Below are positions 24,640-36,285 of a DNA stretch of 64,000 nucleotides, in pieces. The notes beneath the pieces are model-generated. The model did no database searches. It had not been told where the DNA came from and was given only the letters and a program-made list of their open reading frames with translations. Location: assembly GCF_002099425.1 (NCBI RefSeq), contig NW_018344008.1, positions 11,338,501-11,402,500 of the forward strand, in the 5' to 3' direction. The stretch is from Phascolarctos cinereus (Eukaryota; Chordata; Mammalia; Diprotodontia; Phascolarctidae). The translations under genes were made by a program, and so were the position numbers. Each line of letters begins with the position of its first letter. Position 1 is the stretch's first letter.

Positions 24640-25075
24640 AACATAGTCAATCCTCGTTAATCATTTATTCTGCATTTGCAAATTTACCTACATGCTAAAA
24701 TTTATTTGTAACCCTCAAATCAATACTCACATTGATTTATTGGTCATTCATGGATATGCACAGAGTGATAAAAAATTTAAGTTAGCCAATGAGCATGTTC
24801 CCACTGAGGTCATGCTCTGCCTCCGTATTTCAGTTCTCGTATTGTTAACAAATATCTTTTTCATAGTCTATTTAGTGCCATGTTTTTTCACATTTTTGTG
24901 GAGGTTTTTTGTTGATGATTTCACGGTTTAAAATGTCCCCCAAGAGTAGTCTAGTTCAACAAGGCTGTGTTGTGCCTTAAAGAGAAAATACATGTGTTAG
25001 ATAAATTTTATTCAGGTGTGAGTTATAGTGTCACTGGCCATGAGTTCAATGTTAATGAATCAACAATTTGTCATT
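24640..25075 (+). mobile_element. Tigger-type (pogo) DNA transposon, 5' end
   Basis: The left edge at about 24645 has a TA followed by GTCAATCCTCGTTAATCA, like a Tigger terminal repeat. The 5' UTR follows. The start of the transposase can then be read from about 24961: K-A-V-L-C-L-K-E-K-I-H-V-L-D-K, then SGVSYSVTGHEFNVNESTI, the CENP-B/Tigger N-terminal helix-turn-helix. Homology stops near 25075, and the remaining transposase and right end are missing. An old DNA transposon fragment. Confidence 0.8.
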
Positions 25076-26030
25076 AACTCCCTATTGCTTATAAGACCAA
25101 TACCAACCCTTGGTATAGAATTTAAGGCTCTTACACAGTCTAATTCAAATCCATCTTTCTAGTTATCTTTCATAATACTCCTCTTCAGAAATTATGTCAA
25201 GTAAACTGAATTACTAACTGATTCCTGAATTCATGTAGTCTTTTCCTTTCGGACAAAAAAATTCAGTCAAAAAAGGGGTTAACATATATGTATTTATGAC
25301 ACATTTGAAATATGATTTTAGAAAAGTAAAATCAAGTTTAAAAAGGGCACTCTGTTTCTGGTTGTTATTTTCAGTTACACAACAACAACACCAACAATAT
25401 TGAGGGTCCAGTCTGCTCAAGGCCCTTTTCTAAAATTCCTGTGGGATACACAAAGATAATACCTCCCATTAAATAAGATGCATAAGACATAAATGAACAA
25501 AAACATTTCCTACCCTCCCTCAAGGAAATTTCTAGTTAGTAACAGGACGAAAGAAGCATACAAATAGTTATAATACAATTTTCTATTCAGTATGTTAGAA
25601 AAGAATAGGAAACATGAAACAATATTGAACAGAATTGACCATTAGTTTCATTAATGTAGGTATTCTGGACTCTTCCTGACCTTTTGCTTCAATCATCTCT
25701 TTTCTTCAATCTTTGGTATACCTTGCTTTTGGTCTGTATCCCTTCTGTCCAGTGTCTAATTAAAGCTAAATCTTTAAATAGAAATGATGCATTGCTATCA
25801 CATCCCCTTTCCTGGCAACTATCCCCCAGCTCATCCCCAGGCACTGGGGTGGTTGATAGCAAGTGTACACACAAGGGCACTACTGCAGAGGGAACTGCCT
25901 AAAAAAACCTAACCTCACCACAAAGATAGCACATCATCAATTTCGTTTTGTGAATGCCATGATCATCATCTTTAATTAACATTTATTCATAACTTTTTAA
26001 GTTCAAAGTATGACACTGTGAAAACAGGGC
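25076..26030. other. Intergenic stretch, nothing recognised
   Basis: A/T-rich, no gene or family seen. A CAACAACAACACC run is at 25380. Confidence 0.5.
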
Positions 26031-26034
26031 TGAA

Positions 26035-26220
26035 GTTGGAATCATGGGGCTTTGGCTCTCACAGGACTCAAATTAAAATCCTAGATCTGCTTCTTACTAT
26101 CTGTATAACCTTATCCAATCTGCTGAACTTCTTTGGGCCTCAGTTTCCTTACTTGTAGAGTAAGAGGGCAGAGCTAGTTGACCTCTGAGTTCTGTTCCAT
26201 CTCTATGTTTATGTTCTAGC
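26035..26220 (+). repeat. MIR-family SINE
   Basis: 'tggctctcacaggactcaaattaaaatcctagatctg', 'cctcagtttccttacttg', 'ttgacctctgagttctgttcc'. Confidence 0.75.
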
Positions 26221-26585
26221 GATCCTATGGCCTTAGGAGCTGAAAATAAAAGACATGATTCCTGCCTCAAACAGCTTATGATCTAGTTGGAATATGAACA
26301 GCAAGTACAGTGGGAGATAAAAAGAGGGGGAAATCCCAGGGTTAGAGCTATGAGGGAAGAATGCACAGAGGATCTGAGTCTTGGTTGGGCATTAAAGAAG
26401 AGTAAGACTTAGGGAATTCCAGTCAGGTATGTATAAACTAGCTATGTTATACTAAATATATAATGGGAGATCAAAGAGGATAATCAGAATTTTAGAACTG
26501 GAAGGGACCTATAAGGTCATCTAGCTCCTCATTTTCCATACAGAACCAAAGTCATACCTCAGGTACACTAAAAAACTGAAATTCT

Positions 26586-26617
26586 TACATACATCCATGT
26601 GTATGTATGTATGTATA

Positions 26618-26668
<51 letters not shown>

Positions 26669-27144
26669 ACTTGGGAAAATGTCCCCCATTTACATGTTAA
26701 AACAATTTTTAAACATTTGGTTTTTTAAAAAGTTTTGAGTTCCAAATTCTATTCCTTCCTCCCTCTCCTCCCCTCTCCCTGAGACAGTAAGCAGTCAGAT
26801 ATAGGTTATATATGTGCAATCATGCAAAACATTCTATATCAGTCATTTTGTATAAAAAGATTTGAATAAAAGAAAAAGAATGAAAGAAAGAAAGTGAAAA
26901 ATAGCATGCTTCAGTCTGTATTCAAACTATCAATTCTTTCTCTGGAGGCAGATAGCATGCCTCCATCATTAGTCGTTTGGGATTGTCTTGGATCACTGTA
27001 TTGCTGAGAATAGCTAAGTCATTCACAGTGCTTCATCATGCAATATTGCTGTTACTGTGTACAACATTCTCCTAGTTCTATTCACTTCACTTGCATCAGT
27101 TCGTGTAAGTCTTTCCAGGGTTTTCTGAAATCATCCTGAAACGA
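26586..27144 (-). repeat. L1 3' fragment, antisense, with (AT)n tail
   Basis: 5'-truncated L1 3' end ('gggattgtcttggatcactgtattgctgagaatagc', 'gcaatattgctgttactgtg', 'gttctattcacttcact'). The A-tail side (26617-26664) has become an (AT)n microsatellite. Confidence 0.88.
26617..26664. repeat. (AT)n microsatellite
   Basis: About 24 AT units at the tail of the L1 copy. Confidence 0.97.
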
Positions 27145-28029
27145 TGAAATTCTAATAGGAGAGATGATTGATACAAAGTCACATAATGAGTAAGTAAATG
27201 ACAGAATTGGAACTACTATCTGTCCCCAAACTCATAAATACAGGCTCTTTCCATTAAACCACTACCAAAAGATATGGAATTCTGATTTTGAAACATTTAT
27301 TTAAGCTAACTAAAACCTATATTCACATCTTTAGGTGTTCACACATGCGCTGGTAATTCATAGTCGCCAACTTTCCAAGTATGGTCAGCACCTATTTAAG
27401 GACAGTTGGTCGAAAGGTGTATATGATTTTGGTCTTTGTTTCAATGTAATGCTTCAGTGGAGTACTTCTGTCATTGTCATTGCTAAGTAAATTTGGAAAA
27501 CCCATAGATACACATATAATCATTCTGTGGCCTATGCTCACTCACTACCTAGGAGAGTTGAAATCTGGGATGTGTCATGGATCTCTTTTCATGAATGCTC
27601 TGATTGTTACTTAAGAAAATCTGGTCTCCAATAGCATTTTGTTCAGCACAGCTCAACTCCCCACTTCCGTATTCTCAAACGACTGTTACTTCAGTATCCA
27701 CTCAAAAGTTCATGCTAACTTTCAGATGCCACCATAATATAAATCCCTTTGATAGTATTGATTGGGCCCATAGGCAATAACACTAATCTCAATCACTAAT
27801 GTTCATTAGTATGTAAGTCTTCCATATAACAAATAATTCTATAAAACATCTTATACATAACCTAAACATAGTGTTAAAGTGAGAAGCAGTTTAGAGGTCA
27901 TCTAGTCTGAGACAGAAGGATCTATGAATCTAGAGCTTAGGTGATTTTGCATCAACATCAATTCACTCTTGCAACTGCCGCTATTCTGAATATTTAACCA
28001 AAATCTAGAAGCTAATTTCTTTCCTGCTC

Positions 28030-28215
28030 CTTGTGACTAAATCCAAAAAGTTATCATTAAAGAGTCTGGATTTAAATCATAGTTCTGTCTCTTACTATCT
28101 CTGTGACTAAGTAAATCACCTAATTCCCTAGGGCCTCAGTTTCTAAATCTGTAAAATTAAGTTACTGAACTAGATGATCCCCTTAGGTATCTTCTAGCTC
28201 TTATATTCTATGAAT
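28030..28215 (+). repeat. MIR-family SINE
   Basis: 'agtctggatttaaatcatagttctg', 'cctcagtttctaaatctgtaaaattaag', 'gatgatccccttaggtatcttctagctc'. Confidence 0.75.
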
Positions 28216-28287
28216 TCTTATGAAAACCTTAGATTTCAGATTCAATAGCTATGTCTTTACCTCATTCCCCATGTGAAAATCCCCACA

Positions 28288-28425
28288 TTGGGGGCAGCTA
28301 GATAAGGTAGTGGATATCAGCCCTGGAGTCAGGAGAACCTGAGTTTAAATCTGGCTCCAGATACTTACTGGCTATATGACCTTGGGCAAGTCACCTCCAA
28401 TTGCCTCAAAAAAAAAATAGTCTCC
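28288..28425 (+). repeat. tRNA-derived SINE, short form
   Basis: Head GGGGGCAGCTAGATAAGG, then 'tcaggagaacctgag', 'gaccttgggcaagtcac', A-run tail. Somewhat diverged. Confidence 0.85.
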
Positions 28426-29233
28426 ACCATGGTATGCTGTAGTTGTTGTGGTTTTGGGAAAGGAGGCTTATTATAGAGCACTTAGCTATTTTTCATTGAC
28501 ATGATGCTTGAAGACATAAATTAGTCATAAAACAATAATAGGTAATCCCAAAAGCAGGTGAAATAAAAGCTGAATTTCCTAATTAGTACAAATGGTTGCC
28601 CTTGATCTAGAAGCCAGGATGGGCTCTGACTCTGAGGATTATTTGTACTACAGGAAAATGGTGGGAATTTAGGGAAAGGGACTCAGCACCCACAAAGCAA
28701 GAGTCCGTGAAATGGAGAGAAAAAGGTGGAATGAGCCAGAGATTGGCATATACTTAGACCAGCTAGAACACCATGCAGTCAGTATGAAACCAGAAAGAAA
28801 AAAAAAAATCCCAATAAAAAAACCCAAAACTCCCATCCCATCAAGATGTCAAATTTCTTCCTCCTACCAACATAAAAGACTTACTTACTGAAAAAAAAAA
28901 TCTGCCTGTCATTTGTCACTGGACCTGTTAACTAATCTGCAAAATTGAGGGGCTGGAAGTCCTTTTAGTCTCGTTAAGCCACAACATTTAAAATAACACC
29001 CACACAGAGAACCCAATTTAGACAGAACTCTTCAGTAAACTGAAAGGGTTTGTTTCAAAGCTCAGGATCTTCTTGTACAGTTATTAAGGTCCCTGAGAGG
29101 AGACTCCCCTAGCTTTTGGGGGGAATTGGACTAATATGTGCTTCACTTTCTCACGCTGCAGCCATTGGCTTTTCAGGAGAAATGTTAGCAACTTCAACTG
29201 CTATTCCATCAATCACAGTCACCTCACTGACAA
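28426..29233. other. Intergenic stretch, nothing recognised
   Basis: A-rich tracts and no gene or repeat family that I can name. Confidence 0.5.
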
Positions 29234-29362
29234 TTTTTTTTTTTTAGTGAAGCAATGGGGATTAAGTGACTTGCCTGGAGTCACACAGCTAGGAAGTATT
29301 ATGTGTCAAGTTATGTGATTTGAACTCAGGTCCTCCTTACTCCAGGGCCAGTGCTCTATCCT
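29234..29362 (-). repeat. tRNA-derived SINE, antisense
   Basis: Flanked by TCACTGACAA at 29224-29233 and 29363-29372. The complement of the head (CCAGGGCCAGTGCTCTATCC) is at the right, slightly shortened. Confidence 0.9.
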
Positions 29363-30680
29363 TCACTGACAAAATTTAAAGCACCTCCTGGCATGCTGCT
29401 TTCCTCCTGAGAGGTGGTTCCTACTGGCTAACTTCTCAGTTAAAGAAGAGGACATCCTTGGGAAACTCACTACCACCTTTACTGAAATTAGGGGCACCAG
29501 GCAATCTCATGCTTATGAAAGGAAAGCTTCCACCAGAACCAGCAGAGCAGAGAAAATGAGACCTCTCTTCAGCAGTGGTATAGAACAGAATAGCTAGAAC
29601 AGTCAGAGAATGAAGAGAAGTGGTTTCTATGTGTCCCAGTTTTTTTTAATGCTTTATTGATGCCTTTTGTTTTTATGCCAGTCCTTTAGCAATCCACAAT
29701 GCACTCCTCCCCACCCCCACCCCCACACCCCTGCCATCGAACCCTCCCTTCCTATAAAGAAAAACAGATAAGCAGAACCAACTATTAAGACCAGACACAA
29801 CAGCACACATCACACTCTGAGCTCATTATCTTCCACCTCTCTCTCTACTAAAAGGAGGGAGCTGTGTTTTGTCTTTTGTTCTCTGGCCTAAGATTGATTA
29901 ATATAATTAATCAGATTGTGGCAGACTTTTAGCATTGTTTTCATTTACACCATATTCTTGTCTTCATACTCCATTTAGGCTGGTACTATGGCCTACCTCA
30001 TTTTCACCAGTCTCACTAGGGCCTAGAACCTTGCCCCTCTATTTGTGGCCTGCTTCCTTGAATTCTTACATTCCACCGTTAAATCGCATTGATGTAGATT
30101 GCCTGTTGTCAAGCCTCCCTGAGACTGAGCTTTACTCACTTGCTAAGACATCCCCATTCTCCTAACTTCTATCAGTACAATCCAATTGTTGCTCATCTAA
30201 CTGGACTTCTTACAGGTACTTGCTGTCATACATAACATCTTTCTCAGATTCTGCCCAGTGTTTACTACTTGTATAAACACAAGTAGATCTCTCCAGCCTC
30301 CAACTAGCAGCCATCCCCTGTCTGGATTACCACACCACAAACCAGGAACCCTGAGCATCCATTTGCTTAGCTGCTCAAAGATTGGTGGAGAAGTACCAGG
30401 GGACCTCTTTTGTGTTGTATTCTCAAGGGCCCACAGGCAAAATCCCCACTAAGGAATGATCTTGTTTCCTGCAAACTTCCAGGAGTATTTACATTTTAAG
30501 AGAGGACTCATTAGATTATTTAATAGACCTTAAGACTCATCATTTTAACAACAGTAGTAATTATCATAAAGCAAATATTTTTAAAAATGAGCACTTCTTG
30601 GCTAAAAAGGAAGAATAGGATTAATAAATGCTCTTAGAGCACATGATAAATAGGTGTAAGATGTGGCTGAACCTTGTAAT
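29363..30680. other. Intergenic stretch, mostly unrecognised
   Basis: The part at 29640-29870 ('ttttaatgctttattgatgccttttg') resembles a dispersed marsupial repeat that I cannot name. The frames at 29935-30165 and 30258-30452 show no motif. Confidence 0.4.
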
Positions 30681-30810
30681 ATATATGAATATTATATATA
30701 CATATATATACATATATATATACATATACACATGTACATATACATACATACACATACATATATACATACACACACACACTCACACACACACATACACACA
30801 TATATATGAT
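30680..30810. repeat. Mixed (TATACA)/(CA)n microsatellite
   Basis: About 130 bases of alternating AT/AC steps, giving Tyr-Ile-Thr-His runs when translated. Confidence 0.95.
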
Positions 30811-31510
30811 TTAGCTTTGGCACACTTCTATCAAAGGGATTTCCATCTTCGTGCAGATTAGGATAAAGGCCATGGCTGGACAGTCACACCTTCACTCACC
30901 TATCTCCAAGAGGGGTACTGACCTAGAATTATACTACTATGCCTCAAATATTGATGATCTAAGGGTATGATAAAGGATTTGAAGAAAAGTTACTTTTCCT
31001 AATGGCTTTCAAGGGGAGAGAAATAAGTAGTTTACTGTCATCCCTTTAACTCTTTCCCCCCAAATGCTGGTTTTACAAAAGACTGTTACAAAAAATAGCA
31101 TACTTCTTTATTGAAGTAAACAGTAAACAGACATCAGTGAATTTATACAGATTAAAACGAACCAAAGAATACCCAAGGAAAAAAGAGTTCTTGGCTAGGG
31201 GCAAAAAAAAAAAATCTCAGCTCTCAGGGAGAGAGAGAGAATTATCTTACTGTAGGGAGTCTATTCTTAGCTGTCTCTAGGGTTGAGAAAAAACTTAGAA
31301 TCAAGGTACATATTGGGAAGCTCTGAGAGCTAGATTGACTCTCTCAATGGCCTCCAACCATCTAAAGAAGTTCCTTCTCTATTCACACAAGTATTCTCTC
31401 AGCCAATCCAATTATATTCCCTTATATAGTCACAAAGTTTTCTTTCAGGTCACTACCCAGAAAAAGTGAGCAGAGGTGTTACATAGGTTAAAAAAAAAAA
31501 CTATGGAAAT

Positions 31511-32014
31511 TGTGATACCGAGAAATTAGCGAGTTAGACGCAGACTAATTTAAATTGTGGACTTTATTAGTGCGCGGCTGCCAGGGGTATTCACATCCAA
31601 ATCAAGCCCCACACATCAGGGGTCGAGCTAGGGTTTATATAGGGAGTATACAGGACAGGGAGGGGGATGGATCTTTGAAGTCTGGCAAGAGGAAGAGTTC
31701 TTGGGCTGGTCAAGGACACCCCTCTCCCTCTGTCTAGACATGAGAATGCTCTGCAACAAAGGAAAAAACTTTCTCACAACTAAGGAATTTGGAGGCTTTC
31801 AGAGATATGATCTGAGGGCTGGGGCCTGAGCAGCCAGATAAGGGTCGTGCATGAATACTGCTAGGCACAGTGTCCTTGGGCTGGGGAGTGGTTGTCAGAG
31901 ATAGTGTTTCTGAGACTAGGGGGGCATTTTTGGGGCAAAAGTATAAGCACAAGCATCATTATAGGTCAGGGAGCACACAAACCAGACCAGGTGTCCCGGT
32001 TTCTGGTATAAACA
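31511..32014 (-). mobile_element. Solo LTR of an endogenous retrovirus, family B
   Basis: About 504 bp. On the minus strand it starts TGTTTATACCAGAAACCGGG and ends GCTAATTTCTCGGTATCACA, the TG...CA form of an LTR. A TATATAAACC box lies at about 31634-31643 and an AATAAA signal at about 31561-31566. No internal viral sequence is seen on either side, so it looks like a solo LTR. No clear target duplication was found. Moderately old. Confidence 0.7.
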
Positions 32015-32896
32015 TAATTATCTAAAGCAATTATATTGCAAGCTTTCTTATCCATTTGCACTGGAGGTATGGGCTGTGCTTAAGCTATGCAAGAGTACAT
32101 TTCACTATTGTTTAGATTTAGGAGGAAAGAGGTCTGGGGCAAGATTAAGCAACAACTTCTTCTTTCCATGGCCTAAAGGGCCCTGCTACCTAAATGGTAA
32201 AATAACGTTTTGCATTACAGAAATATGTTTGGAACAAGTGGAAATTTCACTGAGTAATAGTTAAAGATAATAATAGATAGACACCTGGGGTTTGTTGAAT
32301 GTAAATAAAAATGTTTTACCTCTGGATGGAGCTTATGAAATGACTAAGATCTAAGACTGGAATCAAATGTTCTCAGTGAGCAATAGCCACATAAACTTAG
32401 CCAATAATATATTGACAAAAGAAGAGAATCAAAATATCCATGTGGCTAAGTCATATGAATTTGTTTGTGGAAAAAGTGGGGCTTAAAATGGCAATTCAGA
32501 AGCGGGTCATTGCCACCAAAAAGTATAGAATAGTTATACTTGAGTTCAAATTTAGAGATAAATGTTAAGTTATGCTAGGAAAAGGTAGAAACTGCACAAC
32601 AAGTGATTGCACACAATAAAAGTTATCACCTACTAAATACCTAGCAAAGATACAACATGAGGGCTATATCAAAATCTTGTCTTTGATGGATTGATAGATA
32701 GCAAATTCCCATTTTACAAATATAAATCTCAAAACATCCTAGAGGATTCAACCAACTAATAAACTGTACCAGAATCTTATCATTTTCCTAGTCAGAACTA
32801 TTTCGACTTCCCTTATACATAGCACTGATCCATAAACACAAGAAAAATATTTTTAAAAGCTGCCATACCAAATATTTATAATCTCCAAGCTACATG
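32015..32896. other. Intergenic stretch, nothing recognised
   Basis: A/T-rich, no gene. Some of the left part may still belong to the ERV element beside it. Confidence 0.4.
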
Positions 32897-33181
32897 GAAT
32901 GAAAAATTTTCAGAATATAGACACCCAGTAGAGGACCTCAAAATAATAATCTATCTGCTGTTGGATTTACTAATGATGTCTCTAGTAAGTTTACAGAACT
33001 TACATCTTAATGTTTTTATTCAATTAGAGTAGGAAGTTATTTTTATCTAACTGTGCAGCCATGCATGGAGTATTAAATATAGGATGTACCAAAAGTCTTA
33101 GTGCATTTTAAAGCTTCAGTAGCTTAAAATTACACTAAGACTTTTTGGACATTTGGTGTAAAAGAATAGAAACAAGATAGT
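32897..33181 (+). repeat. Inverted duplication 1, left arm
   Basis: About 285 bp repeated as its reverse complement at 34475-34755. By eye the two copies agree at about 94-95% of positions. The arm contains a mariner-like MITE. The left arm has an unmatched boundary at 'catggaat', so the duplicated segment ends abruptly. Confidence 0.9.
33082..33158. mobile_element. Mariner-like palindromic MITE
   Basis: A 77-bp almost perfect palindrome (GGATGTACCAAAAGTCTTAG ... CTAAGACTTTTTGGACATTT) with TA on both sides. It is the form made by the two terminal repeats of a Tc1/mariner element. A second copy is in the other arm. Confidence 0.75.
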
Positions 33182-33254
33182 TATTTGTTTCCATATTGTT
33201 TCTATCCGACCTCATTGAAAAGGATGAGAAGAATTAGATAAAAACAACAATAAT

Positions 33255-33690
33255 AGCTGACTTCACATGAGGTTTTCAAATTAAATACACATTTCTTCAT
33301 TTGATCCTCACAATAACCCTGTGAGGTAAGTGGGATGGTGTAGTAGGGAAAAGGGTTAAATTTGGAGCTAGAGAATGGGCATTCAAATATTGACTCTATA
33401 GTCTTATTATAGAGCTTATGTAAGTGATTATATAAGCCTCAGTTTCCTCAACTAATAAATTATTGATTTGCACTAGATGTTATTTAATATTCCTTCCAGA
33501 TCAAAATCTCTGATCCTAACCTTTAGGTATTTTTGTCCTCATTGTAGAGACAAAGAAACTGAGGTTTGGAGAAGGGAAGTGCCTCTCCCATTGTTGCACA
33601 ATTAGTAATTTTCTGAAAGGGAACTTGAACCCAGGACTCTCTTAACTGCAAATCCAGAACTATCTTTCCATTATATAGAATCTATCTCTA
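33255..33690. repeat. Antisense MIR with a sense MIR inside
   Basis: The outer antisense copy, 'catttgatcctcacaataaccctgtgaggtaag', continues at about 33520 ('cattgtagagacaaagaaactgaggtttgg'). The inner sense copy at 33331-33519 carries 'gcctcagtttcctcaac' and 'attccttccagatc'. Confidence 0.65.
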
Positions 33691-34246
33691 ATGGCTAAAT
33701 TTCAGTCCCTGAGATAGACATGGTGAAAAGTAGATGTTTTTGGTCAGAGTATCTGTCGAATGTCTCTTAAATTATACCATGTAAAGCACCATCTTCATTG
33801 CCTCTTATAAAGTCGGGCCTGAATCTGCTTATTCTTTCCTATAACTTTATGAAACTACTATAGAAGGTAAACATTTTTATCAGACAGGAACTGTCTTTAG
33901 TTTAATAAAGAATTTTGGCATGGAAATGGAAATGGATGCTATTATTAGATACAGTTATTAACATGTAACATTTATCTCATAGAAAAAAAAAAGACAGCTG
34001 CCAAGTATGTAACCTTTAAGTCTCCTAGAAATCCCTAGAAGTCAAATGATTCTAATAAACAGTTCTAAATAGAGAACACTCTAGGAAGTATCAAGTGTTG
34101 CTAATGCCTTTGTCATTTAACAACTACACATTTACAAACAATTCCATTCTTTTTCAGTTGTGGGTTGTACTCAATGTCTTGAGGCCTTTTCCTTCTTGAA
34201 AATCTTTATGTAATTGCCCTTGATTGCACGTTTTTTCTTATATTGC

Positions 34247-34402
34247 TTATATAATGAGAAAAGTAAAGACACATGAATATCTCTGTATACATTTTTTCCT
34301 TATTTCTGTCATATAATAAGAAAAATTGTGTACAGAGATACTTATGTGTGTTTTCTCATTATAAAAGACACATAAATATCTTTACTTTTCTCATCATATA
34401 AG
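34247..34402. repeat. Nested imperfect palindromes
   Basis: 'ATATAATGAGAAAAGTAAAG' (about 34250-34269) pairs with its complement at about 34377-34400. Inside it, 'TCTCTGTATAC' pairs with 'GTGTACAGAGATA'. A/T-rich and able to form a cruciform. Confidence 0.7.
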
Positions 34403-34474
34403 ACACAAAAGTACTTTGCTCTATAAGTTCCAAAAGCTGGGGAGATCAACAAAGAAAGCTGTAGCAAAAGGAAG

Positions 34475-34755
34475 CTATGTTGTTTCTATTCTTTTATACC
34501 AAATGTCCAAAAAGTCTGAGTGCAATTTTAAGCTATTGAAGCTTTAAAATGCACTAATACTTTTGGTACATCCTATATTTAATACTCTATGCATGGCTGC
34601 ACGGTTAGGTAAAAATAACTTCCTACTGTAATTGAATAAAAATATTAAGATGTAAGTTCTGTAAACTTACTATAGACATCATTAGTAAATCCAACAGCAG
34701 ATAGATTATTATTTTGAGGTCCACTACTGTCTATATTCTGAAAATTTTTTACCCT
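34475..34755 (-). repeat. Inverted duplication 1, right arm
   Basis: Reverse-complement copy of 32897-33181, including the MITE at 34499-34573. The spacer between the arms is about 1.29 kb, holding the MIR pair and the nested palindromes. Confidence 0.9.
34499..34573. mobile_element. Mariner-like palindromic MITE, second copy
   Basis: The same palindrome, 75 bp with TA at each side. It exists here because the whole arm was duplicated, not by a second insertion. Confidence 0.75.
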
Positions 34756-34869
34756 TACAGACAGGGGAAACCTTATCTTCCCATCATGGGCTATAAATGT
34801 TCCCAATAGTTTTCCTTTTCTGAATCTATATAGATCAGGAGTCCTAAGGCAAGACAGCAGTTTTAATCC

Positions 34870-35620
34870 TAGTTTAGTTCAATAAAGTCAGGACCTTGGG
34901 CATAAACTTGTTTGGGGTCAGTGAGACTTATTTATTAGTCCTAGAGTTATCCCCTCCATGTTCATTATTTATAAAAGTGATGTGGTTTTGGGACCTAGAC
35001 CACTAAAAGGAAATGAACACATCTTTGAAAGCAATCCAGCCACTGAATTTTCCCATACATTTCAACAGTTCAGATCACTGGCCAGATGATTTTCCCCATC
35101 ATTTAATAGCAAATTTCTAAATAGGTGATTCTGTGGTGTCAGCAGTGGCCACACCAGCAAAATGAAAGTCAACCCTTGCACAAAAGTTATCTATCTGAAA
35201 ATAAATATATTAGAATGAAACTTTGGGGGTACAGTCAGCTGCCCCTTGGTTTTGCAAGAAGACACAAAAACACAACTATTGACTGGGTGCCCTTGGCATT
35301 TTAAGCTTGTGGTCTCTGACCACTTAATTCCTTTCATTGTCTGTACCTGGCCCACCCCAGGCCATTTACCACTCCTTAATACCATCCAGATTTTCTCACT
35401 ATTTTTTTTTGTATATAAGTACCAATCTCACCTCCCCCCACATTAAATTGCTCAGATTCACTTAGAACATTGCCCACTTCTATTGGCATCACAAATAAAC
35501 CTCGATACTTTAGTAAAAGAAGGCTTGAATGGTTGAATTCTTTTGAGGCAGACCCCTTGTACAAAGGCATTTCAGGGTTCCCAGCATCCCAAACCACAAC
35601 AGAACTACAGCTCCTTGAGA
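34870..35620 (+). mobile_element. LTR fossil, family A, sense copy
   Basis: The left part (about 34870-35089), with 'ctaaaaggaaatgaacacatctttgaaagcaatccagcc', and the right part (35321-35620), with TATATAAGTACCAATC, 'cttctattggcatcacaaataaac' and 'agaaggcttgaatgg', match the copies at 15.9 and 19.0 kb. They are separated by the 231-bp left arm of inverted duplication 2. Old and broken. Confidence 0.65.
35090..35320 (+). repeat. Inverted duplication 2, left arm
   Basis: Starts TTTTCCCCATCATTTAATAG and ends GTGGTCTCTGAC. Its reverse complement is at 36486-36720 at about 95% by eye, with a 12-base difference near the inner end. It sits inside the LTR family A copy. Confidence 0.9.
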
Positions 35621-35939
35621 ATTTATCCAAGGCCTCTTGGCTCGAGTATGAAAAGTTAATAAATAGCAAAACTAATAATAAACAAAACAAAGACAAATTT
35701 ACCTAAATATATGACCCAACTCTTAATTCTTCAAAGTCAGTCTCCCAGTTTTAAAACCTACTAATTTTAAAACATACTATACAGGTATAGTAAACATGTA
35801 ACATTTAGGGTTTTTCTACACTACCTAATTAGTTGGAATATCTTTCAACCATTAGATGCATCAGCAGAGAAATGGGAAGGAGATAGACTAAAAACAAATA
35901 GGTCCCACTACACTGACACTAGTGGTGTGAGAATAAACA

Positions 35940-36095
35940 AGTCATTTAATCTGCCTCAACCTCAGTTTCTTCCTATATAAAATTGAAATAATAATATTAG
36001 TGTTACTTTATAAGATTATGAGTTAGCATTGTGTGTAGCATAGTGCCTGGCTCATAGTAAGCACTTAACAAATGTTTATTGAATGAATTTTGTAA
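35940..36095 (+). repeat. MIR-family SINE
   Basis: 'acctcagtttcttcctatataaaattgaaataata', 'gtgcctggctcatagtaagcacttaac' as in the MIR 3' end. Confidence 0.7.
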
Positions 36096-36127
36096 ACATT
36101 AATGTGCTATTTAAATATTATTGTTAT

Positions 36128-36285
36128 CATTTTCTTCCTAGTGCCCCCACTAGGTTCAGGGCTCTGGCACATTTGTCCTCTCTTGCAAGCTGTTTTCCTC
36201 ACTTTGAAATTAAACTTCTGTTTGATTCCTGACTCTCCTGTCTTTAGCCTGCATTGTTCAGCTCTGGCCACCCACAGGCAAGGAG
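36128..36285 (+). mobile_element. LTR-end fragment, family C
   Basis: 'gggctctggcacatttgtcctc', 'gcaagctgttttcctcactttgaaattaaacttctg' (with an ATTAAA signal), 'cagctctggccacccacagg'. The same 150-bp segment recurs at 38388-38535. It looks like the R-U5 end of an LTR. Old and partial. Confidence 0.5.

Larger units (their letters stand above)
26470..27270 (-). repeat. MIR split by an L1
   Basis: The left part (26470-26576), 'agaactggaagggacctataaggtcatctagctcc', and the right part (27154-27270), 'caaagtcacataatgagtaag', are the two halves of an antisense MIR. A 9-bp duplication TGAAATTCT (26577-26585, 27145-27153) flanks the inserted L1. Confidence 0.75.
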
